NCBI GenBank assembly: GCA_049511715.1 | Contig: JBEKXU010000010.1 | Coordinates: 32,165-96,164, forward strand | Direction of reading: 5' to 3' | Length of the DNA: 64,000 nucleotides | From: JBEKHT01 sp049511715 | GTDB taxonomy: Bacteria; Chloroflexota; Anaerolineae; Anaerolineales; RBG-16-64-43 | Part shown: positions 59,893-64,000 of the stretch, one piece after another | How positions within the stretch are numbered: position 1 is the stretch's first letter | Layout of the letters: each line of letters begins with the position of its first letter | Position numbers and translations under genes: made by a program | Notes under the pieces: generated by a model | The model's input: the letters and a program-made list of their open reading frames with translations, nothing else | Database searches by the model: none | Told to the model about the DNA's origin: nothing

Positions 59893-60414
59893 CTAGGTGA
59901 AGAGAGAGATGTCAGCCTCGCCGGCATACTCGAGGAAGGCCGCGGCGCCGCCGTATTCCACCCCCTCGATGAAGTTCTCGGGCTTGAATCCAAATACATC
60001 CATAGTCATCTGGCAGGCGATGAGACGAGCCCCGCCCGCCACGCAGATGTCTCGCAGCTCCTCGACCGTGGCCACGCCCTTGTTCTTGAAGGTCTTCTTC
60101 ATCAAGGTGGTGGCCAGTGCACCGAAGCCGGGCACGCTCATGGCAACGGTGGGAATCGGCCAGACGATGTTCTGAAACCCCGCTGGGCCGAAAGGCATTT
60201 TCATGGGCATAGCCGGGTTCCCAAGGGGAGTCACGGCGGCGGTCAACTTCCGATTCAACAATGTCAGGCCGTAGAAGGTGAAGTAGATGCCGACCTCCCA
60301 GCCCATGGCGACCGCGGTGCTCCCCAAGATGAAGGGCGGATAGGCCCAGTCGAGGGTTCCCTGGCTGGCAATCATTGCTAGGCGCTTGGGCTTGGATGGA
60401 TCTGATCTTGACAT
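59893..60414 (-). CDS. DsrE/DsrF/DrsH-like family protein (DsrE2 type)
   Basis: The 173-residue protein fits the DrsE_2 family: KRLAMIASQGTLDWAYPPFILGSTA at the N-terminus with a hydrophobic helix, and a conserved Cys in ARLIACQMTMDVFG near residue 128, the expected persulfide-carrying site. ATG 60414 is chosen; the frame continues into the arsR region without homology. It lies 25 bases after arsR. Members exchange sulfane sulfur with TusA. Confidence 0.88.
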   Translation of the reverse strand: MSRSDPSKPKRLAMIASQGTLDWAYPPFILGSTAVAMGWEVGIYFTFYGLTLLNRKLTAAVTPLGNPAMPMKMPFGPAGFQNIVWPIPTVAMSVPGFGALATTLMKKTFKNKGVATVEELRDICVAGGARLIACQMTMDVFGFKPENFIEGVEYGGAAAFLEYAGEADISLFT

Positions 60415-60439
60415 GGAGCCTCCTCTCCGATTCCGGGAC

Positions 60440-60772
60440 TTAACGCATCTGTTCTGCGAGCTCCGCGCGGTGTGCCAGGTTCTCGCGCAACACCGCACGA
60501 AGAAGATCCAGCGCCTGGATAAGCCGCTGGTCGCCCAGCGTGTAAACCACCGAGGAGCCTTGGCGCGTGGCATGAACCATCCCACGATCGCGCAGGGTCT
60601 TGAGGTGGCGCGAGGCGGCAGGTTGAGAAACGTTGAGGGACTGGACCAATTCGGACACAGTCCGCGGCCCATCAGCCAGGTAATAGAGGATGAGGATCCG
60701 CTTGGGGTCAGCCAGTCCAGCACAGATTTGTGCGTGCAGGGAGTTGACCTCCGATTCAAGATTTGCTTGCAT
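60440..60772 (-). CDS. ArsR/SmtB-family winged-helix repressor
   Basis: The 110-residue regulator has the ArsR core LADPKRILILYYLADGPRTVSELVQSLNVSQPAASRHLKTLRDRGMV (in pieces; DNA-recognition helix AASRHLKTL) and a C-terminal helix. Only one Cys (in QICAGL, near residue 17) is present, so a two-Cys polysulfide switch as in SqrR/BigR is not obvious. Directly upstream of the sulfur genes, it probably represses its own operon in response to a metal or reactive-sulfur ligand. ATG 60772 is preceded by GAGGGG. Confidence 0.9.
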   Translation of the reverse strand: MQANLESEVNSLHAQICAGLADPKRILILYYLADGPRTVSELVQSLNVSQPAASRHLKTLRDRGMVHATRQGSSVVYTLGDQRLIQALDLLRAVLRENLAHRAELAEQMR

Positions 60773-61553
60773 GGCCCCTCCGAGGATCATGAGCCAGGGC
60801 ATATATGCGCATTTCCGCATGTCCTCAACGGCGGATTATGCCCCCAATTCCTGCCGGCCATTAGTGACAGACGTCACGCTGTTCGCATCACTTCTCTCGC
60901 ACCTCGCCAAGTGCCCGAGCCAGGAATCACCAGCAAGTGAGCCGAATTGGTTCCGCATTGCGCGGCCTTAATGGGTCCGAGGTTGCACCCGTGGAATTTG
61001 TTGAGACCCGAAAAAGCCCGAATCTTTGCCAGGGCGTCTCTTGGGACATCGCCTCCGTACCTCAAGAACACAATGGGAACCGAAGCGGAGAAGGGATTCG
61101 AGGGGTTCTTGGTGATTAGTTAAGAGTGAGACTTGCGGCTGGGCTGTGCCTGGCTCGGATTTTCGGGAGGCCAAGGCAAGCACGTTTTCCCTTTCCGGAG
61201 GCCATTTTCCTCATGTTCACGTGAATCTCATGTTATGCCCTGAGAATACCTCCTGGCTGCCTGAAACTTTTGGGAGCGGAAACGCATATACAAGGAAGGC
61301 AGCCCAGCGCGGCGGAATTGGGGATCGGGATGGTCTTGGCCCCAAGAGAATTCGGCTTGGAACTCGGAACAGCAAGGCGAACTTCCTGGCTCAACATCCC
61401 CGACTGAGGAAGCGCAAATCGCAGTCAAGCCCCATTTCGGGTTGTCATCAGGTTGTGGCAAATCGGAGTCGGCGAAGTGGTCGCGCGATTGATTTCGTCG
61501 GGCTTGGCAAGACAACCCTGGGTTTCCCGATCTGGGGATTCAAGCGAGGCAGA
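60773..61553. other. Intergenic region of 781 bases with several small palindromes
   Basis: No gene here has a protein-like translation; the frame before 61554 is unconvincing. Small symmetric elements are GCATATATGC (60799-60808) overlapping ATGCGCAT (60805-60812) next to arsR, GTGAC-N4-GTCAC (60864-60877), and the perfect 10-base palindrome TTCACGTGAA (61216-61225) flanked by two copies of CTCATGTT (61210-61217 and 61227-61234). The base composition is lower in GC than in the flanks. Confidence 0.4.
60799..60812. repeat. Overlapping palindromes upstream of arsR, candidate operator
   Basis: GCATATATGC (perfect 10-base palindrome) and ATGCGCAT (8-base palindrome) overlap by four bases about 30 bases ahead of the arsR ATG, where an ArsR dimer would be expected to bind. 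Confidence 0.45.
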
Positions 61554-62270
61554 ATGAGTCGGGGTGCTTACTGGGTGTTGATCGTGCTGGTGGTGGTAGA
61601 CCTGGTAGCAGCGGGGCTCCTGGCCTGGGCGTTGCCGCAGGTGAGGCCTGGAGCGGGAATGGCGGCGGGGCGGATACCAGGGTTCTGGGGACAGTACGCA
61701 CGGCCGTTTGGGATTCCGCGGCAGGGGCTCCTGGGGAATCCGTTCTCCCTGGCGGGGTCCCCTCTTTGGGGATTAGGCACGACCGTGGCGACAGAGATCT
61801 TTCTGTTCCTGGGGGGAGGACTGGTGCTGTTCCTTTTTCCAGGGCTGATGAGTCGGCTGGGGGATGTCTTTGCCGGTCCGGAGCGCAGAAACGTTTTTCT
61901 GCTTCTCGGGATCGGGCTGCTGGCGGTTCTGCTGTTGGGTGCGCTGGTGGGACTGGCGGCGCTGTCGTTGCTGGGATTGCCTGCGGTTCCGCTGCTCCTG
62001 CTGCTAATGGGGTCGGGTCTGGCGGTGGGGTTGGTGGCGAGCCTGGTGCAGGTGGGGCGAGGGGTGTGTTACCTCCTGCAGTTAAGCGATATGAGGCCGC
62101 TGGTGCACCTGTTGCTGGGGGTTGCAACGGTGTCGCTGGTGGCGGCGGTGCCGGTCTTGAATGGACTGGTCTTGCTGGTCGCGGGAGTTTGGGGGGTCGG
62201 AGCGCTGCTGGTGATGCTCGTTGATAGGCAGGGGAAAGTAGGGTCTTCCCAGGCGCTGGCGGCAGATTGA
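61554..62270 (+). CDS. Polytopic membrane protein of unknown family
   Basis: The 238-residue product has about five to six long, Leu/Val/Gly-rich hydrophobic segments (for example WVLIVLVVVDLVAAGLLAW, LLLGIGLLAVLLLGALVGLAAL, VATVSLVAAVPVLNGLVLL). I do not recognise the family. It may overlap the MacA-like gene downstream (a TTG at 62267 overlaps its stop), so it is likely a partner of that exporter or a coupled gene. Composition and strong GC3 bias match the two genes that follow. ATG 61554 is used; the frame upstream lacks membrane character. Confidence 0.6.
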   Translation: MSRGAYWVLIVLVVVDLVAAGLLAWALPQVRPGAGMAAGRIPGFWGQYARPFGIPRQGLLGNPFSLAGSPLWGLGTTVATEIFLFLGGGLVLFLFPGLMSRLGDVFAGPERRNVFLLLGIGLLAVLLLGALVGLAALSLLGLPAVPLLLLLMGSGLAVGLVASLVQVGRGVCYLLQLSDMRPLVHLLLGVATVSLVAAVPVLNGLVLLVAGVWGVGALLVMLVDRQGKVGSSQALAAD

Positions 62271-62323
62271 GCGGAATCGGACGGACGCCAGGGGGACGGG
62301 GGCCCGGCGAGGATAACGAAAGG

Positions 62324-63886
62324 ATGGGGCAGGCGATGAAGAGGTGGATCTGGATCCCGATCGTGATCGTGGTTGTGGTTGCTGGGGTCCTGGGAGACGC
62401 ATACTACCAGGAACGGCAGTATCAATTAACCCTGAGTTCGCTCCGGACCGAGACGGCGGCGAAGGGGACCATCACGTCCACGGTGGATGCGACGGGGACG
62501 TTGGCGGCTCGGCAGACGGCGGACCTGAGCTTCGGGGTGAGCGGCGATGTGGCCCAGGTAAGCGTGAAACTGGGGGGCACGGTGAAAAAGGGCGAGGTGC
62601 TGGCGACGCTCGATCCTTCTTCGGTTCCGTCCTCGATCGGCTTGGCCGAGCAGGACCTGGTGACGGCGCAGCAGAATTTGCAGAATGCCAAGTCATCGCT
62701 GACGGCGGAGGCCAATGCGGGAGTTGCCGTGGCCAGTGCCCAAATTGCGTTGACTGCGGCCCAGGCCAACTACAACACCATTGTGGTCAACTACGGGCCC
62801 CAGGAGCTGAGCAATGCCCAGAGTGACCTGCAGATTGCCAAGGCTCACTATCAGGCCAGCCCCACGAAGGACAACTTCACCATCTATTCGGAGGCCCTGC
62901 AGAATTACGAGGCTCTCTCCGCGAAGTATCAGGCCGCCGGCGGTGTAACGAACGATCCGGACACCATCGCGGCCGTGACGGCGCAGTACAACCTGGCCAA
63001 GGCGCAACTGGCGGATGCGCAGGCGGCGCTGAAGAATTACCAGAACGGGATCAACCCGCAGACGGTGGCAGCGGCGCAGGCGCAGGTGGCGGCAGACGAA
63101 GCAACGATCGCCCAGGCGGAGATTGTGGCGCCGTTTGACGGGACGGTCACGGCGCTGAATACGCTGGTGGGCGACGAGGCGACGCCGGGGACGGTGGTGA
63201 TCTCGCTGGCGGACATGTCGCAGTTGCACGTGGACGTTGCCGTGTCGGAGCTGGATGTCAGCACGGTGGCGGTGGGGCAGAGCGCGACGCTGAACTTTGA
63301 CGCCTTTCCGTCCAAGAACTACACCGGTCAGTTGACGTCGGTGAGCACGGATCCGGCGATCTCGAGCGGGTCGGTGACGTACACGGCGCGGGTGGTGGTT
63401 CAGGGGGCGGACCCAAGCCTGCTGCCCGGGATGACGGCGTCGGTGACGATCGTCACCTCAAGCCTGAACAGTGCCCTGGTCGTACCGATCGGGTCGGTGC
63501 GGACGGTGAAGGGCAAGCAGGTCGTTTATGAGCTGAAGAACAGCCAGTTCATACCGGTGCCGGTGCAGCTCGGGGCGAGCGATGACACGAATACGCAGGT
63601 GACGGGGGGATCCTTGCAGGCGGGGCAGAGGATCGTGGTGAATCCACCGACGACGATTCCGAGCGGATCGGTCGGCTTGTTCGGGCTGGGGCGGATCTTT
63701 GGCACAGCTGGGGTCACGCAGCGGGCCGGGTTCAGCGGTCGTAGCGGCGGGGCGATCCCCAGCGGCGGTAGTGGCGGCGGCTTCGGTGGCGGCGGTGGTG
63801 GGGGCGGCTTCGGTGGCGGCGGTGGTGGGGGCGGCTTCGGTGGCGGCGGTGGTGGGGGCGGCTTCGGTGGCGGCGGTGGTTTGTAG
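62324..63886 (+). CDS. HlyD/MacA-family membrane fusion protein (efflux adaptor) with Gly-rich C-terminal tail
   Basis: The 520-residue protein has one N-terminal membrane anchor (KRWIWIPIVIVVVVAGVLG), a barrel-sandwich start (GTITSTVDATGTLAARQTADLSFGVSGDVAQV), a long helical hairpin rich in Gln/Ala (~110-270), then the second half-motif IVAPFDGTVTALNTLVGDEATPGTVVISLADMSQLHVDV typical of MacA adaptors. The final ~45 residues are almost pure Gly with Phe every nine residues, encoded by the 27-base repeat below; such tails are not part of standard adaptors. ATG 62336 and TTG 62267 are alternative starts. The MacB-type ATPase follows. Confidence 0.88.
   Translation: MGQAMKRWIWIPIVIVVVVAGVLGDAYYQERQYQLTLSSLRTETAAKGTITSTVDATGTLAARQTADLSFGVSGDVAQVSVKLGGTVKKGEVLATLDPSSVPSSIGLAEQDLVTAQQNLQNAKSSLTAEANAGVAVASAQIALTAAQANYNTIVVNYGPQELSNAQSDLQIAKAHYQASPTKDNFTIYSEALQNYEALSAKYQAAGGVTNDPDTIAAVTAQYNLAKAQLADAQAALKNYQNGINPQTVAAAQAQVAADEATIAQAEIVAPFDGTVTALNTLVGDEATPGTVVISLADMSQLHVDVAVSELDVSTVAVGQSATLNFDAFPSKNYTGQLTSVSTDPAISSGSVTYTARVVVQGADPSLLPGMTASVTIVTSSLNSALVVPIGSVRTVKGKQVVYELKNSQFIPVPVQLGASDDTNTQVTGGSLQAGQRIVVNPPTTIPSGSVGLFGLGRIFGTAGVTQRAGFSGRSGGAIPSGGSGGGFGGGGGGGGFGGGGGGGGFGGGGGGGGFGGGGGL
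63781..63882 (+). repeat. 27-base tandem repeat encoding FGGGGGGGG units
   Basis: Copies start at 63781, 63808, 63835 and 63862 (the last partial), near-identical, each beginning CTTCGGTGGCGGCGG. They code for the Phe-Gly-rich tail of the adaptor and are prone to copy-number change and assembly error. Confidence 0.9.
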
Positions 63887-63909
63887 TTGGTGGGGGGGAG
63901 GGTAAGGGG

Positions 63910-64000
63910 ATGGCGGATCGGGTGATCGAGCTGGAGGGTTTGACGAAGGTGTACCGGATGGGGGAGGTGGAGGTGCCGGCGTTGTGCGGGGTGACGCTGG
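63910..64000 (+). CDS. ABC transporter ATP-binding protein, MacB/LolD type, 3' truncated by the window edge
   Basis: Only the first 30 codons are present, starting at ATG 63910 with AAGGGG close upstream. The sequence IELEGLTKVYRMG..VPALCGVTL is the normal start of the LolD/MacB ATPase family that partners HlyD/MacA adaptors. The Walker A lies beyond the window. Confidence 0.75.
   Translation, partial: MADRVIELEGLTKVYRMGEVEVPALCGVTL

Noticed and set aside
63781..63882. Tandem repeats near the window end as a CRISPR array
   Set aside because: Units are contiguous with no spacers and lie in frame within a coding gene, so they encode a Gly-rich tail.

Overview
The window is GC-rich chromosomal DNA from a bacterium, dense with genes on both strands. 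I see no rRNA operon, insertion sequence, prophage, integron or CRISPR array. Gene content (LysM/M23 and Thr/Pro-rich lipoproteins, a group 3b NiFe-hydrogenase, an ABC-2 permease fused to SpoIIM, fused glutamate formiminotransferase/cyclodeaminase, bactofilin, no LPS or outer-membrane genes) suggests a member of Chloroflexota, probably an uncultivated anaerobic or facultative lineage. This is inference from gene content only.

Layout. 1-8459 (+): a truncated HTH protein, an S1-domain protein, FtsK/SpoIIIE translocase, a CDP-alcohol phosphatidyltransferase, Lgt, and an ABC exporter whose permease carries a SpoIIM domain. 8931-15296 (+): Hsp20 and Lon, a stand-alone receiver, a PHP-AlbA_2 fusion, a GNAT and MoaB/MogA. 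15379-19830 (+): rpoC alone, with its own consensus promoter, a terminator-like leader hairpin and a 3' terminator. 20013-22603 (-): an M23 lipoprotein and FTCD. 22745-25539 (+): sucCD and a Cys-rich DUF3109-like protein. 26100-29654 (+): nuoL-nuoM without other complex I genes, then tRNA-Ser(GGA).

29953-36295 (-): PGI/PMI-type SIS isomerase and rsmI; two LysM-M23 proteins (one catalytically degenerate), rho and tRNA-Lys(CTT). 36906-43677 (+): a complete hydBGDA hydrogenase operon, its maturation protease, and a response regulator/histidine kinase pair. 44044-45527 (+): an SDR and an S51 peptidase. 46073-52191 (-): bactofilin, WD40 lipoprotein, aminotransferase, gluconokinase, PH-domain membrane protein, transglutaminase-like protein and S58 peptidase.

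52232-57382 (-): a pantothenate/CoA operon panB-panE-panC-panD-coaX-coaBC, covering every step from ketoisovalerate plus aspartate to 4'-phosphopantetheine, preceded by a structured leader. 57661-60772 (-): a compact operon arsR-dsrE2-tusA-membrane cytochrome-like subunit-HdrD/DsrK-like Fe-S protein, which looks like a sulfane-sulfur relay joined to a membrane redox module. This is my best candidate for an under-described system. 61554-64000 (+): a membrane protein, a MacA-like adaptor with a Gly-rich repeat tail, and the start of a MacB-like ATPase.

Many genes overlap by 1-17 bases with ATGA-type junctions, so most blocks are probably polycistronic. Recognisable promoters are of the -10 TATAAT type, often with an extended TGn element.
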